Shown here: positions 1 to 6,627 of the stretch, in pieces
Layout of the letters: the number at the start of each line of letters is the position of its first letter
Position numbering within the stretch: position 1 is the first letter of the stretch
Assembly: GCA_017516965.1 (NCBI GenBank)
Contig: JAFXAP010000011.1
Location: 125,219-178,848 of the forward strand
Reading direction: 5' to 3'
Source of the DNA: Clostridia bacterium
GTDB taxonomy: Bacteria; Bacillota; Clostridia; Oscillospirales; Acutalibacteraceae
DNA: 53,630 bases
Translations under genes and position numbers: made by a program
Notes under the pieces: generated by a model
Told to the model about the DNA's origin: nothing
What the model saw: the letters and a program-made list of their open reading frames with translations, nothing else
Databases searched by the model: none

Positions 1-10
1 TGGTTGGTAT

Positions 11-110
11 GTTGCAAAATATGCAACGTACTGTCACAAATTTTTTGTGGAGTGCTATCTGTGTTGTAATTTTCACGGTAACTCTGCGTTACCGTGTTTT
101 TTATTTTATA
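11..110 (+). promoter_or_regulatory. Structured leader with terminator-like hairpin upstream of the NhaC-type antiporter
   Basis: Three consecutive inverted repeats are visible: GTTGCA/TGCAAC (11-16, 22-27), CACAAA/TTTGTG (35-40, 44-49) and CACGGTAAC/GTTACCGTG (74-82, 88-96). The last is followed by a T-rich tract to about 107, as in an intrinsic terminator. The antiporter ribosome-binding site begins at 122, so a normal promoter hardly fits between terminator and gene. This is either the terminator of a gene outside the window or, as I favour, a transcription attenuator read through under some condition. The ligand, if any, is unknown. Confidence 0.5.
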
Positions 111-134
111 AATTATTTTTTGGAGGAAACTTTT

Positions 135-1760
135 ATGACAGCAAAAAAAATTATCCCTAAAGTGCTAATAATTGCTTTCATTGTAGGCTTTGGTGTGCTT
201 TGCGCGTTTACAGGTAACATTACAAGCCCCGTTGGAACATTATGGTCACTTTTCCCACCGGTAGTGGCAATCGGACTTGCCCTTCTTACCAAAGAGGTGT
301 ATTCTTCACTCTTTATTGGTATTGTTACAGGCGGCCTACTTGCTACAAACTTTAATCCTATACATACTGTTGGCGCCGTTGTTAACGATGGCTTTATTTC
401 AGCAGTATCAGGCAGTGCAGGTATCTTCATATTTTTAGTAATACTTGGCATTGTTGTTGCACTTCTTAACAAAGCCGGTGGCTCACAGGCGTTTGGACGT
501 TGGGCAGCAAAACACGTTAAGGGCAAGTTTGGCGCTATGATAGTAACATTCTTGTTTGGCGTTCTCATCTTTATCGATGACTACTTCAACTGTCTTACCG
601 TTGGCGCAGTTATGCGCCCTGTAACCGATAAGGCTAAAATTTCACGTTCTAAACTTGCATATATTATTGATGCTACTGCTGCACCTGTTTGTATGATAGC
701 TCCAATTTCTTCATGGGCAGCGGCTGTCTCATCTTATGCACCCGACGGACAGGGAATTTCTTTGTTCTGTAAAGCAATTCCCTATAACTTCTATTCATTG
801 CTTACATTTGTATTTATTATTGCGATTGGTATTATGAATTTTGACTACGGTTCAATGAAACTTCATGAAATTAATGCCGAAAATGGTGATCTCTTTACTA
901 GCGGTAGTGATGATATAGCACAGGGAGAAGAAATTCCAGCCACAAACAAAGGTAAGGTTATCGACCTTATTCTTCCAATCGTTTTCCTTATCGGCGTTTG
1001 CGTTTTCTCACTTTTCTATGTTGGTAGATGTATGGGTGAAGAATGGGTATTTGACTTTGCTCAATATGATTCTTCACTTGGATTTGTTGACGCGTTTTCT
1101 AACACTGATGCAACTGTTGGTTTGCCTTGGGGCGGTCTTGTAGCACTCGTTGGTATTATTATTTATTTTGTAGCACGTCGCCTTATGACCGTTAAAGAGG
1201 CAATGGCTTGTATTCCTAAAGGCTTCATCGCTATGGTGCCTGCAATTCTTATTCTTACAATGGCTACAACCTTAAAAAATACAACAAGTATGCTTGATTC
1301 TGACACATTTGTTCAAAATCTTTTGAGCAATGCAGGTTCATTACAAAGCTTCTTGCCGGCAATTATATTCATTGTTGCTTGTCTTATTGCTTTTGCTACC
1401 GGTACTTCTTGGGGTACTTTTGGTATTCTTATTCCAATTGTAATATCTATTTTCCCTGTAGGTAGTGAGATTGGTATTATTGGTATGTCAGCTTGTCTTG
1501 CAGGTGCGGTTTGCGGAGATCACTGCTCACCAATTTCTGATACTACAATTATGGCATCGGCAGGTGCACAGTGTAACCACATTAACCACGTATCTACACA
1601 GTTACCATATGCAATCACCGTTGCTGCAATTTCATTTGTAGCTTATATAATTGCAGGTTTTGTAAACAATTGGCTTATTGTTTTGCCAATAGCAATTGTT
1701 CTTATCGTTGCAACATTGTTTGTAATAAAACTTATCACAAGTAAAAAGGCTGCAAATTAA
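135..1760 (+). CDS. nhaC: Na+/H+ antiporter, NhaC family
   Basis: A polytopic membrane protein of about 541 residues from the ATG at 135, which follows a GGAGG at 122-126. The reading frame extends upstream to position 9, but that part crosses the leader hairpins and lacks a good ribosome-binding site. About a dozen hydrophobic segments are visible. Near residues 461-466 is GDHCSP followed by ISDTTIMASAGA, typical of the NhaC/MleN ion transporter superfamily, with a GTSWGTFGIL segment before it. The family exchanges sodium for protons, sometimes coupled to organic acids such as malate/lactate. Substrate coupling cannot be read here. A terminator follows at 1781, so it is probably monocistronic. 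Assignment to the family is secure; the exact substrate is not. Confidence 0.88.
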   Translation: MTAKKIIPKVLIIAFIVGFGVLCAFTGNITSPVGTLWSLFPPVVAIGLALLTKEVYSSLFIGIVTGGLLATNFNPIHTVGAVVNDGFISAVSGSAGIFIFLVILGIVVALLNKAGGSQAFGRWAAKHVKGKFGAMIVTFLFGVLIFIDDYFNCLTVGAVMRPVTDKAKISRSKLAYIIDATAAPVCMIAPISSWAAAVSSYAPDGQGISLFCKAIPYNFYSLLTFVFIIAIGIMNFDYGSMKLHEINAENGDLFTSGSDDIAQGEEIPATNKGKVIDLILPIVFLIGVCVFSLFYVGRCMGEEWVFDFAQYDSSLGFVDAFSNTDATVGLPWGGLVALVGIIIYFVARRLMTVKEAMACIPKGFIAMVPAILILTMATTLKNTTSMLDSDTFVQNLLSNAGSLQSFLPAIIFIVACLIAFATGTSWGTFGILIPIVISIFPVGSEIGIIGMSACLAGAVCGDHCSPISDTTIMASAGAQCNHINHVSTQLPYAITVAAISFVAYIIAGFVNNWLIVLPIAIVLIVATLFVIKLITSKKAAN

Positions 1761-1768
1761 TTATTATA

Positions 1769-1797
1769 TTGAAATTAAAGGTCGTTACCTGTATAAT
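1769..1797 (+). promoter_or_regulatory. Promoter of the ttcA-like gene, embedded in a hairpin
   Basis: TTGAAA at 1769-1774, 17-base spacer and TATAAT at 1792-1797. The -10 box sits in the loop of the hairpin 1781-1809, so one short segment appears to serve both as terminator of the antiporter gene and as promoter of the next gene. Confidence 0.65.
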
Positions 1798-1819
1798 ATG
1801 GGTAACGACTTTATTTTTT
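1781..1819 (+). terminator. Intrinsic terminator after the antiporter gene
   Basis: A nine-base stem GTCGTTACC/GGTAACGAC (1781-1789, 1801-1809) with an 11-base loop is followed by a T-rich run. It contains the -10 element of the following gene in its loop. Confidence 0.7.
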
Positions 1820-1829
1820 AGGTGATATT

Positions 1830-2663
1830 TTGGCAAGAATTTTAGAAAAACATCAGGAAATTGAACGCAGTATTATAAAAAAATACCGCAAACAGATATG
1901 GAACGCTTTTGTTGGTGCTGTGCAGGAGTATGAACTAATAAAAGAAAATGACTGTATAGCCGTTTGTATTTCGGGCGGTAAAGACTCTATGATACTTGCT
2001 AAATGTATGGAGCTTTTAAAACGTCATAGTGATGTGCAATTTGAACTAAAGTTTATAGTTATGGACCCTGGGTACGCGAAACCTAACCGCCAACTTATAG
2101 AACAAAATTTAAAAACGCTTGGTATTGATGCTGAGATTTTTGTAAGCGATATTTTTGACGTGGCATATACTGCGGGCGGTTCGCCGTGTTACTTGTGCGC
2201 ACGTATGCGTCGCGGTGCGCTATATGCAAAGGCAAAGTCGTTAGGTTGCAACAAAATAGCGCTTGGTCATCATTTAGACGACGCTATCGAGACGTTGCTT
2301 ATGAGTATGATTTACTCATCTGAAATAAAAACAATGCTACCTAAGCTTCACAGCACTAATTTTGAGGGTATGGAGTTAATACGACCGCTTTACAAAGTAA
2401 AAGAGCGTGATATAATATCGTGGGCAAATTACAACGACTTACACTTTTTGCGATGCGCGTGTAAGTTTACTGCCGATAGCGCCGATGATGAAATGCTTTC
2501 AAAACGACAAGAAATGAAAGAGCTTGTAAAACAGTTACGTATTAAAAATCCTGATGCTGACGACAACATATTCCGTAGTTTACATAATGTCAATATGGCG
2601 ACAATTCCCGGTTGGCGAGATAAGGACGAAGGAGACAAGCATAGTTTTATAGAAAAATATTAA
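1830..2663 (+). CDS. ttcA: TtcA-like tRNA 2-thiocytidine biosynthesis protein (PP-loop ATPase)
   Basis: A 277-residue ATP-pyrophosphatase. The PP-loop SGGKDS lies at residues 48-53, and GHHLDDAIET lies near 146-155. A CxxC pair (Cys120, Cys123) and further cysteines at 209 and 211 match the iron-sulfur cluster ligands expected of TtcA-type thiolases rather than TilS. The family adenylates a tRNA cytidine (C32 in TtcA) and replaces its 2-oxygen by sulfur. The start is a TTG at 1830 behind AGGTGAT at 1820-1826; no ATG fits the conserved N-terminus. It is flanked by hairpins on both sides and looks like a single-gene unit. The exact modified position is inferred from the family. Confidence 0.82.
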   Translation: MARILEKHQEIERSIIKKYRKQIWNAFVGAVQEYELIKENDCIAVCISGGKDSMILAKCMELLKRHSDVQFELKFIVMDPGYAKPNRQLIEQNLKTLGIDAEIFVSDIFDVAYTAGGSPCYLCARMRRGALYAKAKSLGCNKIALGHHLDDAIETLLMSMIYSSEIKTMLPKLHSTNFEGMELIRPLYKVKERDIISWANYNDLHFLRCACKFTADSADDEMLSKRQEMKELVKQLRIKNPDADDNIFRSLHNVNMATIPGWRDKDEGDKHSFIEKY

Positions 2664-2699
2664 AAAAACCGAGTAGTATAATCACTACTCGGTTTTTTA
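2663..2699. terminator. Bidirectional terminator between convergent ttcA and PHP genes
   Basis: Stem ACCGAGTAGT/ACTACTCGGT (2668-2677, 2684-2693) with a six-base loop, flanked by A6 on the left and T6 on the right, so it can end transcription from either side. Confidence 0.9.
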
Positions 2700-2737
2700 G
2701 AAACTATATTTTGATATTAATTATAATAAATCTCAAA

Positions 2738-3415
2738 CTAATAATTTTCGATTATTTTATAATCACCGCTTTTTAGAACATTAACCAAATCAATCTGCGA
2801 ATTTATTTTTTCGTTTGTTATAATACCGCCCTTGGCAAGTTTTGAAATCTCGTGAAAATCTGAACCGGAAGTAATAGCTTTATTGTAATGGTTTGCAAAC
2901 ATTTTTGCCATTTCGTTTCGGATTTTTTCTGTACAGCCGTTATAGCCTTCTATTCCAAAAAGATTATTTGGAGAACATACAGTCATATTATTTCGAAAAG
3001 GATGAGCCTGCACAATTAGTGCATTTTTTGGTAGTAACGTTGATAGTTCTTCAATATTTTGCAGTTTATTCAAAAGAGGTAATTGATAAAAATCCTGCTC
3101 TTCAAGGCCGTAGACAAGATAATCATTAATGCTATTGTCAAAACGCACCTCTGCACCACAAAGAACTGTAAAACCAATTTTTTCAGCCTCATTTCGTGCA
3201 GAATAATACCCACGCAGATATCGCTTAATAACATTTTCCTTGTTATTTGTGCCGATTTCGTTCTTGAACCAATCAAATATCTTGCTTTCATAATGGTCAG
3301 TAATAACAAGTCCGTCATAACCTGCAGCTTTATAGCGTCTTACAATTTCTGCACCGCCGACCCACGCATATTTATCACATTCAGACGTATGAATGTGTAA
3401 GTCATATCTATACAT
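2738..3415 (-). CDS. PHP-domain metal-dependent phosphoesterase
   Basis: A 225-residue protein with the PHP signature DLHIHTSE (His7, His9), TDHYE (Asp40, His41), a later AHPFR and a C-terminal GSDFHE. These are the expected metal ligands of the polymerase and histidinol phosphatase superfamily. It is a single-domain cytosolic enzyme, shorter than most histidinol phosphatases, and no his gene is nearby, so a general phosphoesterase or nucleotide phosphatase is as likely. The ATG follows AAAGGAA by ten bases. Its own promoter (TATAAT at 3479-3474) lies just upstream, and its -35 overlaps a repeated hairpin element. It ends at the shared terminator near 2690. The substrate is unknown. Confidence 0.8.
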   Translation of the reverse strand: MYRYDLHIHTSECDKYAWVGGAEIVRRYKAAGYDGLVITDHYESKIFDWFKNEIGTNNKENVIKRYLRGYYSARNEAEKIGFTVLCGAEVRFDNSINDYLVYGLEEQDFYQLPLLNKLQNIEELSTLLPKNALIVQAHPFRNNMTVCSPNNLFGIEGYNGCTEKIRNEMAKMFANHYNKAITSGSDFHEISKLAKGGIITNEKINSQIDLVNVLKSGDYKIIENY

Positions 3416-3473
3416 AATTAAAATTTCCTTTCTGTATTAATGAAAAGAACTTACGCTTATCTATTTTTTGGGT

Positions 3474-3502
3474 ATTATATCATAAAAGCGGCGGGAAATC
3501 AA
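3474..3502 (-). promoter_or_regulatory. Promoter of the PHP gene
   Basis: Read on the minus strand: TTGATT at 3502-3497, 17-base spacer, TATAAT at 3479-3474. The -35 hexamer overlaps the right part of the CAATGC-type hairpin. Confidence 0.65.
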
Positions 3503-3635
3503 TGCGAAGCATTGTATTTATAATTCGTGGCAAAGCCACACCGTTTCTCTTATCTCTTCTCTCTTATCTTTTATCCGGAAAAGTCACACAGTTTTAGAGA
3601 AGAGTGAAGAGAGAACAGAGAAAAGTGAAAAGTAC
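3484..3635. repeat. Intergenic hairpin-rich element (possible MITE-like or iterated repeat)
   Basis: Between the PHP gene and tRNA-Leu lie two tight GNA-type hairpins, CAATGC-gaa-GCATTG (3500-3514) and GTGGC-aaa-GCCAC (3527-3539). They are followed by a pyrimidine tract (3544-3572) and then a purine tract (3594-3632), mostly TCT/AGA repeats able to pair with each other. No credible protein is encoded. From memory, similar hairpin cassettes recur between genes in gut clostridia, but only one copy is seen here, so repetition is not shown by this window. Confidence 0.45.
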
Positions 3636-3670
3636 AAAAAGAAAAAGCCACACTATCGTGTGACTTTTCT
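3634..3670 (-). terminator. Terminator of tRNA-Leu
   Basis: On the minus strand, GTCACAC/GTGTGGC with a four-base loop (3664-3658, 3653-3647, one G-T pair) followed by a T-rich tract. It lies directly downstream of the tRNA 3' end. Confidence 0.75.
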
Positions 3671-3673
3671 TTT

Positions 3674-3760
3674 TGGTGCCGCTGACCGGACTTGAACCGG
3701 TACGGTATCGCTACCGAGGGATTTTAAGTCCCTTGTGTCTGCCTATTCCACCACAGCGGC
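3674..3760 (-). tRNA. tRNA-Leu (anticodon TAA)
   Basis: On the minus strand the acceptor arm GCCGCTG (from 3760) pairs with CAGCGGC near 3678-3684. Discriminator A and an encoded CCA (3676-3674) follow. The anticodon loop CTTAAAA gives anticodon TAA. The T arm contains GGTTCAAGTCC, and a long variable arm of the leucine class is present. It has its own promoter and terminator. A plus-strand reading frame across it is a common false gene call. Confidence 0.96.
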
Positions 3761-3769
3761 GTCTAAGAT

Positions 3770-3798
3770 ATAATATATCAAACAACATCATTTGTCAA
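3770..3798 (-). promoter_or_regulatory. Promoter of tRNA-Leu
   Basis: Minus strand TTGACA at 3798-3793, 17-base spacer and TATTAT at 3775-3770, about ten bases before the mature tRNA 5' end. Confidence 0.8.
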
Positions 3799-3799
3799 G

Positions 3800-3845
3800 T
3801 TTTTTTAAATAAAAAAATAAAATCAGCGGGGCGCGTAACCCCGCT
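3800..3845 (-). terminator. Terminator of mtaB
   Basis: Minus strand stem AGCGGGG/CCCCGCT (3845-3839, 3831-3825) with a seven-base loop, then a long T-rich run to about 3800. Confidence 0.85.
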
Positions 3846-3849
3846 AAAT

Positions 3850-5127
3850 TTATATAATTTCACCTATGCAATAATCATCTTTTACAGTTTTGATTAAAAC
3901 ATTCAAAATTTGCCCCGTGAGAACTTTTTCAGTATTAACAATAACTCTGGTATAGTTTGGTGTATAACCCTCAGCAGCGCTTTTTTCTTGGCTTTCAAAC
4001 AAAACGGGGTAGGTGTTTCCGATTTGTGAATTTAAAAATTCGTTTTCGGTTTTTTTGGTAATTTGCGCCATAAGGTGCGCGCGATTTTGTTTTTCAGAGT
4101 TGCTAACTTGATTTTTAAGACCCGCAGCTACTGTACCACTTCGACGAGAATATGCAAAAATATGCGCTCTTGAAAATCCGATTTTTTTAGCAAAAGCAAG
4201 GCTTTGGTTAAATTCTTCATCACTTTCACCGGCAAAACCTACCATAATATCGGTGGTTATAGCAGCATCAGTAAAAGTGCTGCGAATTCTTTTAACTAAA
4301 TCCTCGTAAAAAGCGCTATCATAGTGTCGGTTCATACGTTTTAAGGTATCGTCACAACCCGATTGAAGTGACAGGTGAAACTGTGGGCAAAATTTTGGTT
4401 GGGCTTTAAATCTTTTTAGCATTTCGTTTGTTATGTGGTCGGGCTCCAGTGAGCCGAGTCTTACACGCTTAATACCATCTACTTCGCAAACGGCATCAAC
4501 TGCATCGCATAAATTAAAATCTTCATCCTTGCCATAGGAAGTAAGATTTATACCAACCAAAACAATTTCGCAATAACCGTTATCGGCAAGGCGTTGCGCT
4601 TCGTTTTTAATATCGCTTACAGCGCGTGAACGTACTCTGCCGCGTGCGAACGGAATAATACAGTAGGTGCAAAAACGGTCACAGCCATCCTGTATTTTCA
4701 TAAAAGCGCGTGTACGCTCATTAAAATTGCTAAGACCTATTGTGTTATAAGGGTCATCGTTTTGATGCTCGTTAATTTCAAACACACGTGTGTTTTGATA
4801 ATTATTTATTGCATCAACAATTTTTGAAATATCTCGGTTACCAATTACTATATCGGCTTCAAGAAGCGCTTTTGCTTTTTCGGGAAAGGCTTGTACCATA
4901 CATCCCGTAAGCGTTATAATAGCATTTGGATTTTCACGGCGCATACGGCGAACAAGCTGTCTTGTTTTGCGGTCGCTTTCGGCAGTAACAGTACAAGAAT
5001 TTATAATTATTGCATCAAATGGTAGCATTTTATCATTTGTGTGACCAAGATTTATAAGCGCTTCACGCATTGCTTCAGTCTCATATTGATTAACCTTACA
5101 ACCAAGCGTTTGAAAGAGAATGTTCAT
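3850..5127 (-). CDS. mtaB: tRNA t6A37 methylthiotransferase MtaB (radical SAM)
   Basis: A 425-residue methylthiotransferase that converts t6A at tRNA position 37 to ms2t6A. The N-terminal cluster-binding domain has Cys10 (LGCKVNQYETEA), Cys45 and Cys76. The radical SAM motif CDRFCTYC gives Cys149, Cys153 and Cys156. A C-terminal TRAM-like region ends the protein. The LGCKVN N-terminus distinguishes MtaB from MiaB and RimO. The ATG at 5127 follows GAGG and has a strong promoter (TTGACA at 5187-5182, TACAAT at 5164-5159). It is a single-gene unit closed by a GC-rich terminator. Together with ttcA and truA it is one of three tRNA modification genes in the window. Confidence 0.93.
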   Translation of the reverse strand: MNILFQTLGCKVNQYETEAMREALINLGHTNDKMLPFDAIIINSCTVTAESDRKTRQLVRRMRRENPNAIITLTGCMVQAFPEKAKALLEADIVIGNRDISKIVDAINNYQNTRVFEINEHQNDDPYNTIGLSNFNERTRAFMKIQDGCDRFCTYCIIPFARGRVRSRAVSDIKNEAQRLADNGYCEIVLVGINLTSYGKDEDFNLCDAVDAVCEVDGIKRVRLGSLEPDHITNEMLKRFKAQPKFCPQFHLSLQSGCDDTLKRMNRHYDSAFYEDLVKRIRSTFTDAAITTDIMVGFAGESDEEFNQSLAFAKKIGFSRAHIFAYSRRSGTVAAGLKNQVSNSEKQNRAHLMAQITKKTENEFLNSQIGNTYPVLFESQEKSAAEGYTPNYTRVIVNTEKVLTGQILNVLIKTVKDDYCIGEII

Positions 5128-5158
5128 TAAATTACCTCAATAAAAAATTTACTTAAAT

Positions 5159-5187
5159 ATTGTAATAAAAATAAAATTACTTGTCAA
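5159..5187 (-). promoter_or_regulatory. Promoter of mtaB
   Basis: Minus strand TTGACA (5187-5182), 17-base spacer, TACAAT (5164-5159). Confidence 0.8.
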
Positions 5188-5193
5188 CTGTTA

Positions 5194-5222
5194 TTGAAAT
5201 TAAAATATTACTGTGATATAAT
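5194..5222 (+). promoter_or_regulatory. Promoter of the bglA-typA operon
   Basis: TTGAAA at 5194-5199, 17-base spacer and TATAAT at 5217-5222. It diverges from the mtaB promoter only seven bases away. No obvious catabolite-repression or antiterminator site was seen. Confidence 0.75.
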
Positions 5223-5250
5223 TATTTAAATATGTGCGGAGGTGCATTTT

Positions 5251-6606
5251 ATGGCTTTTAAAAAGGATTTTGTGTGGGGCGCGGCAACCGCTGCTTACCA
5301 GATCGAAGGCGCTTGGAATGAGGACGGCAAGGGCGAAAACATATGGGATGTTTTTTGCCACGAGCATTCACACGTTGAGCAAGGTCATACAGGCGATATA
5401 GCCTGCGATCATTATCATAGATATAAAGAAGACGTAAAACTAATGAAAGAATTAGGTATTAAAGCATACCGTTTTTCAATAAGTTGGTCACGTTTAATAC
5501 CAAACGGCATTGGTGAGCTTAATCCTAAGGGTGTTGAGTTTTATTCAAATCTTATAGATGAATTGCTCGTTAATGGAATAGAGCCATATGTTACACTTTT
5601 TCATTGGGATTACCCATATGCTTTACACAAAAAAGGCGGTTGGCTTAATGATGAAAGTGTTAAGTGGTTTGCCGATTATGCCGCGCGTGTATCAGAGCTT
5701 TATTCTGACCGCGTAAAGCACTTTATTACATTTAATGAACCACAATGTTTTATTGGTGCCGGTTATATGACAAGCCCTCACGCACCGGGCTATCAGGTGC
5801 TTTATAAAGATATTTTTCAGATGTGCCATAATGTTCTTAAAGCGCATGGCGCGGCTGTAATTGCACTGAGAGAAAATGCCAAACAACCAATAAAAGTAGG
5901 TTACGCCCCAACGGGTACTACCTGTTATCCTGCAAGTGAGAGTAAAGCCGATATTGAAGCTGCTCGTAAAAAAATGTTTGAATGTCCTGCTCTTAGTCGT
6001 GGCCTTATGTGGAACGTTTCTTGGTGGAGCGACCCTGTAATATTAGGTAAATATCCCGAAGATGGCCTTAGAATGTATAAAGATTTCTTGCCAGAAATTA
6101 CTGACGATGATATGAAACTTATAAATCAGCCGATTGATTTTTATGCAAATAATATTTATAACGGACAGGAAATTCGCGCTGACGAAAACGGTAATCCACA
6201 AAACGTAACACGTAAAGTTGGTCACGGTAAAACTGCTATTCAGTGGCCAATTACTCCCGAGGCGTTACGTTGGGGACCAAGATTTTACTATGAGCGATAT
6301 AAATTACCGTTTTTTATCACTGAAAACGGTATGTCTGCGCATGACGTTGTTTCACTTGATGGTAAAGTGCACGACCCTAATCGTATTGACTTTTTGCACA
6401 GATATTTATTAGAACTCGAAAAAGCTACCGACGACGGCGTTGATGTAAGAGGCTATTTTCAATGGTCGCTTATAGACAACTTCGAGTGGGCAAAGGGCTA
6501 TACCGATAGATTCGGTCTTGTATACGTTGACTATGAAACTCAAGAACGCATACCCAAGGATTCGTTTTATTGGTATAAAAATTGGATTGAAGAACACAGT
6601 GTATAA
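5251..6606 (+). CDS. bglA: GH1 beta-glucosidase
   Basis: A 451-residue glycoside hydrolase family 1 enzyme, the usual length. It starts at the ATG 5251 after GGAGG (5238-5242); the in-frame GTG nine bases upstream overlaps that site and is rejected. The acid/base glutamate is Glu163 in TFNEPQ and the nucleophile is Glu358 in FITENG. QIEGAW at the N-terminus and NFEWAKGY near the C-terminus are further GH1 signatures. There is no signal peptide, so it acts in the cytoplasm on imported beta-glucosides or cellobiose-type sugars. No phosphotransferase gene is near, and a 6-phospho preference cannot be judged. It is followed after 21 bases by typA without a terminator. Confidence 0.93.
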   Translation: MAFKKDFVWGAATAAYQIEGAWNEDGKGENIWDVFCHEHSHVEQGHTGDIACDHYHRYKEDVKLMKELGIKAYRFSISWSRLIPNGIGELNPKGVEFYSNLIDELLVNGIEPYVTLFHWDYPYALHKKGGWLNDESVKWFADYAARVSELYSDRVKHFITFNEPQCFIGAGYMTSPHAPGYQVLYKDIFQMCHNVLKAHGAAVIALRENAKQPIKVGYAPTGTTCYPASESKADIEAARKKMFECPALSRGLMWNVSWWSDPVILGKYPEDGLRMYKDFLPEITDDDMKLINQPIDFYANNIYNGQEIRADENGNPQNVTRKVGHGKTAIQWPITPEALRWGPRFYYERYKLPFFITENGMSAHDVVSLDGKVHDPNRIDFLHRYLLELEKATDDGVDVRGYFQWSLIDNFEWAKGYTDRFGLVYVDYETQERIPKDSFYWYKNWIEEHSV

Positions 6607-6627
6607 TTAATTTTAGGGGACTTTTTA

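Noticed and set aside
113-568. Minus-strand frame of 151 residues opposite the antiporter
   Set aside because: Shadow of a clearly coding plus frame with membrane-protein codon pattern.
3673-3897. Plus-strand reading frame MVPLTGLEPVRYRYRG across the tRNA-Leu gene
   Set aside because: It is the antisense translation of tRNA-Leu, a well-known false protein; no ribosome-binding site and it runs into the mtaB end.
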